Positions 18,838-28,113 of a stretch of 64,000 bases of DNA are shown in pieces. Source of the stretch: Rhodoferax sp. PAMC 29310 (GTDB lineage Bacteria; Pseudomonadota; Gammaproteobacteria; Burkholderiales; Burkholderiaceae_C); contig NZ_CP072852.1 in the NCBI RefSeq assembly GCF_017948265.1, positions 2,914,001 to 2,978,000 of the forward strand. Direction: 5' to 3'. Each line of letters begins with the position of its first letter. Position 1 is the first letter of the stretch. The notes under the pieces are model-generated. The model was given only the letters and a program-made list of their open reading frames with translations, did no database searches and had not been told where the DNA came from. Position numbers and translations under genes: made by a program.

Positions 18838-20328
18838 GTGCGAAAAAAACAGGAAATCACAGGCATTTGGGCCAAACTATTCCCGCAGTTCTCGGGCAGC
18901 AGCGCAACGTTGCAAGGCCGGGTCAAAGAGATGATGGTGCATTCCATCCTGATGGGCTTGGTGCCGGCGGGTGCCAAAGTCCCCACCAGCCGCGCGTTGG
19001 CAATCGCTCTAGGTTTGTCGCGCAACACGGTGTCGCTGGCCTTGCAAGTGCTGGTGGACAAGGGATTTTTGATCGCCGCGCCGCGCAGTGGGCTGGTGGT
19101 CAATGGCGATATTTTGCTCGGGCAGGCTTTGCAGTCCTCGCCACAAGCGGCCACACCGAACGGCATGCAGTGGCAGGCCCGGCTGGTCTCCAGCGTTGCA
19201 GAGCAGCGCAACATCGTCAAGCCGGCCAACTGGCAAGACTTTGCCTACCCGTTTGTCTATGGCCAGTTTGATCCCAGCCTGGTGCCATTGAAGGACTGGC
19301 GCGCCTGCGCGCACCAGGCGCTGTTTGTACCCGCTGTGAGAAAGTGGGCGCAAGACCACATCAACCGTGACTCTGAAGCGCTGCTGGACCAGATACAGCA
19401 CCGGCTGCTGCCGGCGCGCGGCATCATGGCCAGGCGAGATGAGATCCTGGTCACCGCAGGTGCGCAAATGGCCTGCTACCTGTTGGCCAATGTGCTGCTG
19501 GACCGCAAAACGGTGGTGGGCATTGAAGACCCCGGCTACCCGGATGCACGCAACAACTTTTTGCTGCGCAGTGACCATGTCAAAGCTTTGCCGATTGATT
19601 CAGATGGTTTGATTGCGTCGCGCGCCATGGGCCAGTGCGCCTATGTATATGTCACGCCAAGCCACCAGTGCCCAACGACGGTCACCATGCCCCTTGAGCG
19701 TCGGCAAGAAATTTTGGAGCTGGCCAGAAAACGTGACGTGGTGCTGTTTGAAGATGACCACGAAAGCGAGCTGAACTTTTCTGGCAGGCCGCTGCCGGCG
19801 CTAAAAAGCCTGGACACCGATGGGCGGGTCATCTACCTTGGCAGCCTGTCTAAAACCCTGGCCCATGGCTTGCGCATTGGCTACATCGTGGCACCTGCCG
19901 AGCTGATACGCGAGCTGCGGGCCTTGCGCCGCCTCATCATCAGGCACACGCCTGCTAACAACGCACACATCGCCAGCTTGTTCATTGCGCAGGGCCACCA
20001 TGATGCGTTCATTCGCAAATTGAATGTGACCTATCGGGAACGACGCGAGCTGTTGACCAAGGCTTTCGCAAAGCACTTGCCGCAGTTTGACATCACGCCG
20101 TCGCAGGGCGGCTCAGGCGCGTGGATCAAAGGGCCCGACGGGTTGAACACACAACTGCTGACCGAGGCCTGCGCCGCGCGGAGCGTGCTGATTGAGCCGG
20201 GTGATATTTTTTTCAAAAAATCATCAACCGTCAGCCAGTCATATTTGCGCCTAGGTTACGCAGCCATACCCGGCCACCTGATTGATGCGGGTGTGCAGGA
20301 GCTGGCCAAAGCCTTCGCAAGGAACTAG
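18838..20328 (+). CDS. MocR-family (GntR HTH + aminotransferase fold) transcriptional regulator
   Basis: A 496-residue chimeric regulator. It has an N-terminal winged GntR helix-turn-helix (about residues 20-90, with P-T-S-R-A-L-A-I-A-L-G-L-S-R-N-T-V) and a C-terminal fold-type I aminotransferase domain with the PLP lysine in L-G-S-L-S-K-T-L. These proteins sense PLP or amino compounds. TauR, which controls taurine use, is one example. GTG 18838 has AAGGGG upstream; an in-frame GTG/ATG region from 18748 gives a longer version. It is divergent from the sulfonate transporter, which it most likely regulates. Its stop overlaps the amidase stop on the other strand (convergent). Confidence 0.88.
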   Translation: MRKKQEITGIWAKLFPQFSGSSATLQGRVKEMMVHSILMGLVPAGAKVPTSRALAIALGLSRNTVSLALQVLVDKGFLIAAPRSGLVVNGDILLGQALQSSPQAATPNGMQWQARLVSSVAEQRNIVKPANWQDFAYPFVYGQFDPSLVPLKDWRACAHQALFVPAVRKWAQDHINRDSEALLDQIQHRLLPARGIMARRDEILVTAGAQMACYLLANVLLDRKTVVGIEDPGYPDARNNFLLRSDHVKALPIDSDGLIASRAMGQCAYVYVTPSHQCPTTVTMPLERRQEILELARKRDVVLFEDDHESELNFSGRPLPALKSLDTDGRVIYLGSLSKTLAHGLRIGYIVAPAELIRELRALRRLIIRHTPANNAHIASLFIAQGHHDAFIRKLNVTYRERRELLTKAFAKHLPQFDITPSQGGSGAWIKGPDGLNTQLLTEACAARSVLIEPGDIFFKKSSTVSQSYLRLGYAAIPGHLIDAGVQELAKAFARN

Positions 20329-21518
20329 CTTTGAGTGGCGTTTGCGATCCGCTGCGCCAGCCGCACCAAACCCATGTCACTGCCCGCCGGGCCCAGCAAC
20401 GACAAGCCGAGCGGCGCACCCAAGCGTTGGCCCAGCGGCAGAGATATTTGCGGAAACCCCGACAAACCCGCCACGCACAGCAGTTGATGCGAGCGGTTAC
20501 GAAAGCTTTCCATTTTCTCGCCACCATCGGTGATTAAAGGCGCAATGTCAGCGACTGTGGGCAAAACCAACACGCCATCAGTGCCTAGCAAGTCAGCCAG
20601 CTGTTTTTTAAACTGCTCGCGGAGGGCGTTCGCTGCGGCTACCTGTTCGTCAGTCACAGTTTTACACCACGCAAAGCGCTCTGCAATGCCGGGGCCCAGC
20701 GGCGGGCAAAACCGTTCAATCAACGGGCCATTCACCGTCCAAGCCTCGTACCCCAGAATGTGACGAAAGCACCCGTAAGGAACCTGAAGATCGCCCTGGA
20801 TGACCCGCGTTTCAGTGGCCTTGCCAAGCGCCGCCTCGATACGCGCCAAGGGATCGGCTTGAGCAGCCATCACGTCTTCGTCCAGCATGGCCCATATGTC
20901 CAGCGGCTTGAGCAGCCGAATATTTGTCGGCATGGCAACCTGGTCTTCACCCAGCAAGACGCTAGAGACGCGCGCAAAAGTTTCAGCATCACGCGAAAAA
21001 TAGCCGCAGGTGTCCAGGCTAGGTGCCAAATCTAAAACACCTGCCAAACTAATGCGCCCATACGTGGGGCGAATGCCGTACAAGCCGCAGTGGTTGGCGG
21101 GGGCGCGAACGGAGCCACCGGTGTCGCTGCCCAAGGCAAAGTCACACAAGTTGTTGGACACCGCCGATGCCGAACCCGACGATGAGCCGCCCGATATGCG
21201 CTCAGCCACCGCACCGTTGATGGGTGCGCCAAAGTGCGCGTTGTTGCCGTTCATCGAAAACGCCAGCTCGTCGGTCACGGTTTTGCCTACAAACCTTGCG
21301 CCCGCATCCAGTAATTGCTGCACTGCGGGTGCGGTTTTGGTTTTGATACCCGACATGGCCAATACAAACGGCTGGCCGCCGCCGGTGGGGTAACCGGCCA
21401 CGTCGAACAAGTCTTTAACGCCAAAGCAAAGTCCTGCCAAAGGCCCGGTTGCAGCGTGCGGCACAACCGCATCGGGGTAGGGCAAAAAGGCGTGACAGGT
21501 ATCGTTGATGGGTGACAT
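20325..21518 (-). CDS. Amidase signature family protein
   Basis: A 397-residue amidase with the Ser-cisSer-Lys triad: catalytic lysine in G-V-K-D-L-F-D-V, the G-G-S-S-S-G-S-A motif, and G-S-D-T-G-G-S-V-R-A-P-A with the nucleophilic serine. It hydrolyses an amide or carbamoyl compound in the cytoplasm. The substrate cannot be predicted from sequence. ATG 21518 is chosen; a start at 21602 adds 28 unrelated residues. It converges with the MocR gene, sharing stop-codon bases, and is followed upstream by an M20 peptidase gene. A link to the sulfonate cluster (for example N-acyl sulfonates) is possible but unproved. Confidence 0.88.
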   Translation of the reverse strand: MSPINDTCHAFLPYPDAVVPHAATGPLAGLCFGVKDLFDVAGYPTGGGQPFVLAMSGIKTKTAPAVQQLLDAGARFVGKTVTDELAFSMNGNNAHFGAPINGAVAERISGGSSSGSASAVSNNLCDFALGSDTGGSVRAPANHCGLYGIRPTYGRISLAGVLDLAPSLDTCGYFSRDAETFARVSSVLLGEDQVAMPTNIRLLKPLDIWAMLDEDVMAAQADPLARIEAALGKATETRVIQGDLQVPYGCFRHILGYEAWTVNGPLIERFCPPLGPGIAERFAWCKTVTDEQVAAANALREQFKKQLADLLGTDGVLVLPTVADIAPLITDGGEKMESFRNRSHQLLCVAGLSGFPQISLPLGQRLGAPLGLSLLGPAGSDMGLVRLAQRIANATQS

Positions 21519-21699
21519 GGTGAGGCTCGGTTGATATCGCGAGTTCAAATTCGAAGTGCGACTTGATAAAGGGTTGGTTGGGCAAGAGGTGAGAGCGTCC
21601 ACTCCCCTCGACCACCCAGCAGGCGAGGTTATCGCCGTCTCAGGCAGTCAAGGGGGTTGATACTCGCCCGTTTAATTGTTAACACACCCAGGTTCCGCA

Positions 21700-23175
21700 C
21701 TAGCCCGGCACACGCGCCATCACATGAGCGACAGCGGCGGTGAGTTTTTTGGCATACGGCACATGCAAAAACTCGTTCGGGCCGTGCGCGTTGCTCTTGG
21801 GCCCGAGCACGCCGCAAACCATCATTTGTGCTTTGGGAAAGCCCTTGCTCAGCATGTTCATGAGCGGTATGGTGCCGCCTTGGCCAATCGTGCCGCAAGG
21901 TGCGCCGAAAAAGCTTTGCGATGCGTCGTTCAATGCGTTTTCAAACCAATCTACGGTGCTGGGTGCGTTCCAGCCAGTGGCACCGCCACCGCCTTCAAAG
22001 GTGACTTTGGCGTTGTAGGGGGCGTTGTCTTCCAGCAGCCTTTTAAGTTCTTGCACGGCTTGGGAGGCATCCACCAGCGGCGGAAAGCGCAACGACAACT
22101 TAAAGGCGGTGTAAGGCCGAAGCACATTGCCAGCGTCTTTGAGTGCTGGAAACCCCTCAGCGCCCGTGACACTCAAGGTGGGGCGCCAGGTGCGGTTCAG
22201 CAACGCCTCGACGGGGTCAGTCGTCATCGGCAGCGTGAAGGCACTTGAGCCTTCGCAGTCATAGTGCGCCCACGGAAAGCGCTTGTACAGCTCGACGCCC
22301 AGCGTGGCTGCGGTGACTTTGGCCTGGGCTAGGCGGTCAGCAGGAATGGCGCAGTGAAAGCTTTGCGGCAGCAAGCGGCCCGTGGCGCTGTCCTCCAGCC
22401 GGTCAAGCACATGGCGCATGATGCGAAAGCTCGACGGCACCACGCCGCTGGCGTCGCCTGAATGCACGCCTTCGTCCAGCACCTCAACCTTCAGCACGCC
22501 GCCGCCCATGCCGCGCAGGCTGGTGGTCAGCCAGAGCTGGTCGTAGTTGCCTGCACCTGAGTCCGGGCACACCACCAGCGCCACGTCGCCCAAGCGCTTG
22601 CGCAGCGCGTCCACGTACGGTAGCAAGTCGTAAGAGCCGCTTTCCTCGCAGGTCTCAATCAACCCGACGATGCGCGGGTGCGGCACGTTTTGCGCCTTGA
22701 GCGCTTGCACCGCCGCAATGCTGGCATACACCGCATAACCGTCGTCAGCACCGCCGCGTCCGTAAAGTTTGCCGTCTTGATACTTGGCAGTCCACGGCCC
22801 GAGGTCGCTACGCCAGCCGGTAAATTCAGGTTGCTTATCCAGGTGGCCGTACATCAAGACCGTCTGCGTCGAATCAGCGCGTGTCGCCGGAATCTCAAAA
22901 AACAGAACCGGGGTACGGCCTTCAAGACGAATGACTTCGAGCATTAGCCCTTCCACCTTTTGCGCCTCCACCCAGGCGGCTGCGTTGCGCATCACCGTAT
23001 CAATGTAGCCATGCGCCTTCCAGTCGGCGTCAAAGCCGGGCGACTTGGCAGGGATGGCGATGTAGTCGCTGATTTGCTGGACGATGTCGCCGTCCCACTT
23101 GGCGCTGACCTGGCTCAAAGCTTGCGCCGCATTGAGGATGTCAGCGGGGATTTCTTTGTGTAGTGGTGCGGTCAT
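21700..23175 (-). CDS. M20-family metallopeptidase (dipeptidase)
   Basis: A 491-residue zinc peptidase of the M20 (ArgE/DapE/CPG2/carnosinase) type. Metal-binding motifs are Y-G-H-L-D-K-Q, G-R-G-G-A-D-D-G-Y and the E-T-C-E-E-S-G general-base segment. It is expected to cleave dipeptides or N-acyl amino acids in the cytoplasm. Its ATG overlaps the psd stop codon (ATGA at 23172-23175), so it is translated in the same transcript as psd. Confidence 0.92.
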   Translation of the reverse strand: MTAPLHKEIPADILNAAQALSQVSAKWDGDIVQQISDYIAIPAKSPGFDADWKAHGYIDTVMRNAAAWVEAQKVEGLMLEVIRLEGRTPVLFFEIPATRADSTQTVLMYGHLDKQPEFTGWRSDLGPWTAKYQDGKLYGRGGADDGYAVYASIAAVQALKAQNVPHPRIVGLIETCEESGSYDLLPYVDALRKRLGDVALVVCPDSGAGNYDQLWLTTSLRGMGGGVLKVEVLDEGVHSGDASGVVPSSFRIMRHVLDRLEDSATGRLLPQSFHCAIPADRLAQAKVTAATLGVELYKRFPWAHYDCEGSSAFTLPMTTDPVEALLNRTWRPTLSVTGAEGFPALKDAGNVLRPYTAFKLSLRFPPLVDASQAVQELKRLLEDNAPYNAKVTFEGGGGATGWNAPSTVDWFENALNDASQSFFGAPCGTIGQGGTIPLMNMLSKGFPKAQMMVCGVLGPKSNAHGPNEFLHVPYAKKLTAAVAHVMARVPG

Positions 23176-24035
23176 TTGGGCTCCTGAATGTCTTGGTATT
23201 GAGCCATGGCTTCACCCAAACGAATTGGGCGGGCTGGCTGCCAAACCGAATTGAATGCCAAGGGTGCTTTGGGGAAAAGCATGACGACGGTAGAGCCGAA
23301 CAAAAATCGGCCCATCTCGTCGCCTTGCTTGAGTTCCACCTTTTGATCTGCATAGTTCCAGGTTTTGACATCCGGCAGGCGCGGCGGGTTAACCACACCA
23401 TGCCACACGGTGGCCACGCTGCCGACAATGGTCGCGCCCACTAGCACCAACACAAATGGGTCACGTGCAGACTCAAACACGCACACCACCCGCTCGTTGC
23501 GTGCGAACAAACCCGGCACGCCGCGCGCGGTGGTCGGGTTGACGGAGAACAAATCGCCCGGCACATAAATCATCTGCGTCAGGCGGCCGTCACACGGCAT
23601 ATGAATGCGGTGATAGTCCCTGGGGCTGAGGTACAGCGTGGCAAAACTGCCGTCGTTGAACTGCGCTGCCAATGCAGCATCACCGCCCACCAGTGCGGTG
23701 GTGGAATAGCGGTGGCCTTTGGCCTGGAAGATCTGGTCGCCTGAAATCGGGCCAAACTGGCTGATCGCGCCATCGACCGGGCAGATCAGATCAGCCTGAG
23801 CAATGGGCCGTGCATCAGGTTTCAAGGCACGGGTAAAAAAGCCATTGAAGCTGGCGTAACTGGCAATGTCGCTGTTTAGTGCCTCATCCATGTTGACGTT
23901 GTACTTACCCACAAACCAGCGAATGATTTCAGTGGTGACCCAACCACGTTCACCGCCAGCGACCCAGCCTGAAAATACGTTGATGGCGTGGTTAGGGGTG
24001 AGATACTGGGGGAGAACGGCTAAACGAGGATGCAT
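23172..24035 (-). CDS. psd: Phosphatidylserine decarboxylase proenzyme
   Basis: Psd makes phosphatidylethanolamine from phosphatidylserine at the inner membrane. The 287-residue proenzyme ends with the self-cleavage motif F-L-F-G-S-T, whose serine (about S248) becomes the pyruvoyl group. Upstream P-V-D-G and the Y-L-S-P-R-D-Y-H-R-I-H histidine motif are also present. The short C-terminal alpha chain after the motif (about 40 residues) is normal. Upstream on this strand lies the 3' end of sulP, ten bases away. Confidence 0.95.
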   Translation of the reverse strand: MHPRLAVLPQYLTPNHAINVFSGWVAGGERGWVTTEIIRWFVGKYNVNMDEALNSDIASYASFNGFFTRALKPDARPIAQADLICPVDGAISQFGPISGDQIFQAKGHRYSTTALVGGDAALAAQFNDGSFATLYLSPRDYHRIHMPCDGRLTQMIYVPGDLFSVNPTTARGVPGLFARNERVVCVFESARDPFVLVLVGATIVGSVATVWHGVVNPPRLPDVKTWNYADQKVELKQGDEMGRFLFGSTVVMLFPKAPLAFNSVWQPARPIRLGEAMAQYQDIQEPK

Positions 24036-24044
24036 CGGGTTATT

Positions 24045-26000
24045 TTATGGGGTCGAATCAGGTGAATGAGGCAGACTTTTGCATTCCCAAAAGATACGTG
24101 CCGTACAGGTGCTGCAAATGGTCGGGTCGAGCTTGGGGAAGATCGTAGCAATCGCCACCCGCTTGTCAGAGAACTGGTGCTCGGGCCCCAGCAGCCGCGT
24201 GAAGCCTGTGGTTTGCCACATCGCAAGCACCTCTGGGCGCGGGCGGTGAAAGTACAAATCGCCGCCTATGGCGCGGCGCGCGTTGAGTTCTTGCTCCCAC
24301 AGCTCAGCACCGGCCAGATCAATGAAGTTCATGCTTTTGCCCATCACGAGCAGGTGCTTTTGCGGGTTAGGCTCGTGGCGCAGAGCGTACAACTTGCCGG
24401 CCACATGCTGGGTGGCACCAAAATAAACCTCGCCTTCCATCCGAAGTAGTTTGAGTTGTGGGCATTCGGGTAAATGGTTGGCCCCCACGCTCTTCGCTTC
24501 GCGTAATTCGCTGCACCTTGCAGGCCGCCGCTTGCCCGAGGCTTCGCTTCTGGAGCCTGTCCAAACCTGCTCAAGCAGGTTCGGAGCCGCAGGCTCCAGC
24601 CCCGGGGGAGCTGGCCTTGCTAGGGGCGGTCCGTCGCTGCGGCCTTTTGAAGTGGCGTCGTCAAGCACGACAAACTGTCGGTTGTCGCTTGTGGTGTCAA
24701 ACCCCATCGTGCGTATGGCGGGTTTGGACGTGCGGTACAAAAAAGTCATCAGCGACAACAGCGTGCCCAGCAATATCGCCATCTCCAGCCGAATCGTCAA
24801 GGTGGCAACCAACGTGGCCAGCGCTACAGCAAACTCGGTTCGGCTTAACGTCAACAGCTCGCGCCAGCGCGGTGAGTAAAACAAAAACACCGCCACCAAA
24901 AGCAACAAACCGGCCAATGCCGCCATCGAAATTTTGGCCAGCACCGCGCTGCTGGCGGCCACCAATACCAGCAACAAGAGCGCGGCAAAACCGGCCGCCA
25001 GCGGCGTGCGTGCGCCTGCTTGAAGGTTGGGCATGGACCGGTTCATGGAGCCGCATGACACGTAGCAAGAGAAAAACCCACCGACGATATTGGACAAGCC
25101 TTGGCCACGAAACTCCCGGTTCCCATCAATGCGCTGGCCTGACTTGGCAGCCACAGCCTTGGCAATTGAAATAGCTTGGCCCAGCGCCACAATCGTCAGC
25201 GCAAAGGCCAGGCCGAGCAGCTCGGACACCGATGCCCAACTGATTTGAGGAAGTACAAAGTGCGGCCAGGGGGTGGTGATTTGGCCAATGGTGCGCACCG
25301 CCATGCCTGTGGCTGAAGCCAGCGCGGTTGCTGCGGCCAAACCGATCAGCATGTAGGGCCAGCCAGGGCGCAGGGAGCGCACACCCAGCGCCACCAGCAC
25401 CGTTGTCACCCCAGCCAGCAACGAAGCCTGGTCGATCTGCCCAAGCAGCGTGGCCACATGCATCAACACCGCAAATGCACCACGCTCTATGGCCGGTGGC
25501 AAGCCCAAAAACTCTGGCAACGCATAAATCGCTATTAAAACCGAGGCGCCTGAGGTAAAGCCAAAAAGTGCTGCCGGTGAAATAAAGTTGGCCAGGCTGC
25601 CCAGGCGCAACGCGCCAATCAAAAACTGCATGACACCCACCATCAGCGTGTCAGCCAGCGCCAACTGAACATAGGCAGGCGTGAAGGCCAGCGCCAGCGC
25701 CAGCGGCGACAGCATGGCAAACAGCGCCAGTGAAATGGTATTGGTCGGCCCCGACATGACGTGCCAGCTGGAGCCAAACAGCGCAGCAATGATGCAGGGG
25801 ATAACCGCCGTTTACAACCCGTACTCAGGGGGCAAACCCGCCAGTGTGGCAAATGCAATGCCCTGCGGCAAGACCAGCACCGCGCCCAGCAGCCCCGCCA
25901 GCGCATCGGCACGCAGCGTGGTGAGCGTGACGGTGGACGTCCAGTCACCCAACAAGCGTTGCCAGATACTGATGTTGCGGATTTGTGATGCGCCTTGCAT
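24045..26000 (-). pseudogene. SulP-family anion transporter with a premature TAA
   Basis: The gene encodes a SulP (SLC26-like) sulfate/bicarbonate permease of about 651 residues with a C-terminal STAS-like region. From ATG 26000 the frame runs 62 codons to L-P-P-E-Y-G-L and meets TAA at 25812-25814. The same frame continues as T-A-V-I-P-C-I-I-A-A-L-F-G-S-S-W-H, where relatives have Y-T-A-V-I-P. So one tyrosine codon has become a stop and nothing else is lost. Translation restarting at ATG 25757 would lack the first helices. A GC-rich in-frame insertion (about 24490-24650) separates the membrane part from the STAS part. Confidence 0.85.
24552..24597. repeat. Nested inverted repeat inside sulP (REP-like insertion)
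   Basis: GGAGCCTG (24552-24559) pairs with CAGGCTCC (24590-24597), and inside it AACCTGCT (24564-24571) pairs with AGCAGGTT (24574-24581). The hairpin lies in a low-complexity in-frame stretch between the membrane domain and the STAS domain of sulP. It resembles a mobile palindromic element inserted without breaking the frame. Confidence 0.55.
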
Positions 26001-26021
26001 GGGCTTTAGCTTAATGCCGCT

Positions 26022-27335
26022 TCAAGCCCAACCCAGCAAACGCAGCACCAGGCCCGCCGCCGCCGCCGCCGCCACGATCACCCGAATCACGCCCCACTTC
26101 AAGGCCCAAAACGCCAGCGCTGCAACCAACACCATGCCCAACGCCACCCAGTCAACAAGCCCAGCAGCACCCGAAGGACGGGCGACGGCAGCTATAAAAA
26201 ACAAAGCTAAATTGGCAATCACACCAACTACAGCAGCCGTGACTGCCGCCAGCGGCGCGGTAAGCTTGAGATTGCCACGGGTTGACTCCACGTAAGGTCC
26301 GCCCGCCAGGATAAAAATGAACGATGGCAAAAACGTGAACCAGGTGCCCACACAAGCGCCCAGCGCAGCGCCCAAAAACAGCGCCTCGGGGCCAAACACG
26401 GCCTTGCCCCAGCTGGCCACAAACCCGACAAACGCCACGACGATGATGAGCGGGCCGGGCGTGGTTTCACCCAAAGCCAGGCCGTCCATCATCTGCGCGG
26501 TGGTCAACCACTGGTAATGCTCGACTGCTGCCTGGTTCACGTAAGGCAACACGGCATACGCGCCACCAAAAGTCAGCAACGCTGCCTTGGTAAAAAACCA
26601 GCCAATTTGTGTCAGCGTGCCTTGCCAGCCAAAATTGAAAAACAGCAGCGCCATTGGCAGCAGCCACAGCAACGCGCCTGCCAGCAGCACCCACGCCAAG
26701 CGAGACAGCTTGAACTTGGCATGCGGCGGTGTTGGTGAGTCGTCGTCAATCAGTGCGGCTTCATGCGCTCCACCGGCCTTGCCTGCATGTCCGCCGCCTT
26801 TGCCAAGAGCACCCGGCGCAACCCGCGACAGCACCACACCAATCAACATCGCCATCAGCACGACCAGCGGAAAAGGCAGCCTGAACAACCAAGCAGCTAT
26901 AAAAATCATAGCTGCTAGAACCCATGTAACGGGCGCTATGAATGGATTACCCAATGATTTACTCGCGATTCGGTGCAGCGCATGCAGCACAATCGCTACC
27001 ACCGCAGGCTTGATGCCGTAAAAAATACCCGCCACGATGGGTTGCTGACCAAAGGCTATGTAAATCCAGCTCAGCCCAATCAGCAGCACCTGCGATGGCA
27101 GCACAAACAACGTGCCCGCCACCACGCCGCCCCAGGTGCGGTGCATCAGCCAGCCAAGGTAAGTGGCCAGTTGCTGCGCTTCCGGGCCGGGCAGCAGCAT
27201 GCAAAAGTTCAGCGCATGCAAAAAGCGTTTCTCAGAAATCCAGCGGCGGCGTTCAACCAGCTCGCGGTGCATGATGGCGATATGCCCAGCAGGCCCGCCA
27301 AAGCTGATGAAGCCCAGTTGTAGCCAAAACCGCAA
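26022..27335 (-). CDS. chrA: Chromate transporter ChrA (start disrupted)
   Basis: A long-form CHR-family permease of 437 residues with two homologous halves. The first carries the R-F-W-L-Q-L-G-F-I-S-F-G-G-P-A-G-H-I signature and the second F-F-T-K-A-A-L-L-T-F-G-G-A-Y. ChrA exports chromate. The natural start appears to be ATG 27392, with AAGGA ten bases upstream, but codon 8 is TAA (27369-27371); the frame then continues A-P-A-A-A-A-S-F-A-Q-A-L-R-F-W. Only a TTG at 27335 would allow the shorter product given here. Residues around the second quarter are encoded by repeat copy R6. Confidence 0.82.
   Translation of the reverse strand: MRFWLQLGFISFGGPAGHIAIMHRELVERRRWISEKRFLHALNFCMLLPGPEAQQLATYLGWLMHRTWGGVVAGTLFVLPSQVLLIGLSWIYIAFGQQPIVAGIFYGIKPAVVAIVLHALHRIASKSLGNPFIAPVTWVLAAMIFIAAWLFRLPFPLVVLMAMLIGVVLSRVAPGALGKGGGHAGKAGGAHEAALIDDDSPTPPHAKFKLSRLAWVLLAGALLWLLPMALLFFNFGWQGTLTQIGWFFTKAALLTFGGAYAVLPYVNQAAVEHYQWLTTAQMMDGLALGETTPGPLIIVVAFVGFVASWGKAVFGPEALFLGAALGACVGTWFTFLPSFIFILAGGPYVESTRGNLKLTAPLAAVTAAVVGVIANLALFFIAAVARPSGAAGLVDWVALGMVLVAALAFWALKWGVIRVIVAAAAAAGLVLRLLGWA
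26892..26950 (+). repeat. Dispersed ~57-bp repeat, copy R6 (inside chrA)
   Basis: CAGCTATAAAAATCATAGCT, GCTAGAACCCATGTAACGGG, CGCTATGAATGGATT. It lies antisense to and in frame with chrA, supplying a hydrophobic stretch (W-V-L-A-A-M-I-F-I-A-A-W) that fits a membrane helix. Confidence 0.6.
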
Positions 27336-27395
27336 GGCTTGGGCAAAGGAAGCCGCTGCTGCTGGCGCTTAGTCAACTGTTTGACCCGACATCGT

Positions 27396-27789
27396 CTACT
27401 GTCCTTGGAACTTGAACACCGCCCGACTCGCCAATGCATTGGGCCAAAAGCGGACTTCACGACCGTCCTGCAAACCAAACAGGTCAAGAATTTCAAGCTG
27501 GTTTTTCACGGCCAGTGCTTCAAAGTCCTGCAACGTGCCGACGCGAATGTTGGGTGTGTCGTACCACTGGTACGGCAGCACTTTGGTCACAGGCATCCTA
27601 CCGCGCAGCGCCGCCAGGCGGTTGGGCCAATGGCCGAAGTTGGGGAACGCCACGATGCCGATGCGGCCGACGCGAGCGGTCTCGCGCAGCATGACTTCGG
27701 CGTTTCGCAGGTGCTGGAGCGTGTCGATTTGCAGCACCACGTCAAACGACGCATCGCCAAACAATGCCAAGCCTTCGTCGAGGTTGAGC
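27396..27789 (-). pseudogene. metW: metW, 5'-truncated by the IS91-like unit
   Basis: The C-terminal two-thirds of the methionine-biosynthesis methyltransferase-fold protein MetW. The frame runs from L-N-L-D-E-G-L-A-L-F at the junction through F-D-V-V-L-Q-I-D-T-L-Q-H-L-R and L-P-Y-Q-W-Y-D-T-P-N-I-R to F-K-F-Q-G-Q. MetW is normally near 195 residues; about the first 70, including the SAM-binding glycine loop, are missing. The break coincides exactly with the left end of IS copy 2, and the missing part is not found on its other side, so the locus was rearranged as well as interrupted. Confidence 0.88.
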
Positions 27790-27837
27790 CAACTCGCCCC
27801 ATCCGGCCGTCACGACCAACAACAGCCTCTGGCTTCG

Positions 27838-27966
27838 TCAGGAAGGCAGGTACTCCCGGCTCCGACTTTCGCTGACCACGCCGGCGGCCATCAGGCGCTG
27901 GACCTCGGCCTCGGAACGCCCTAACTCTCCCAAGATGACCCGGGTAGAAGCGCCGTATTTTTTGAG
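27838..27966 (-). pseudogene. Captured CoA-transferase 3' end in IS copy 2
   Basis: Same fragment as at 7758-7886: K-Y-G-A-S-T-R, L-M-A-A-G-V-V-S-E-S, Y-L-P-S, stop. It shows that the flank travels as part of the repeated unit. Confidence 0.75.
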
Positions 27967-28113
27967 TCAAATCGGGCTGCAGCCCGCGTGGAGAATGCGC
28001 AGACAGCTATCAACTCAGGAGTATCTGGCGCACCCAATGGTTGGCACTGTACGCGCAGAAGCTGGATATAAACCCAGTATAATCAGGCACTCAGCCCACG
28101 CTGGCACTGCCCC

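Noticed and set aside
26180..26215. Possible further copy of the dispersed repeat in chrA
   Set aside because: Only the GCAGCTATAAAAAACAAAGC part resembles the core; the GGGGCT block is absent.
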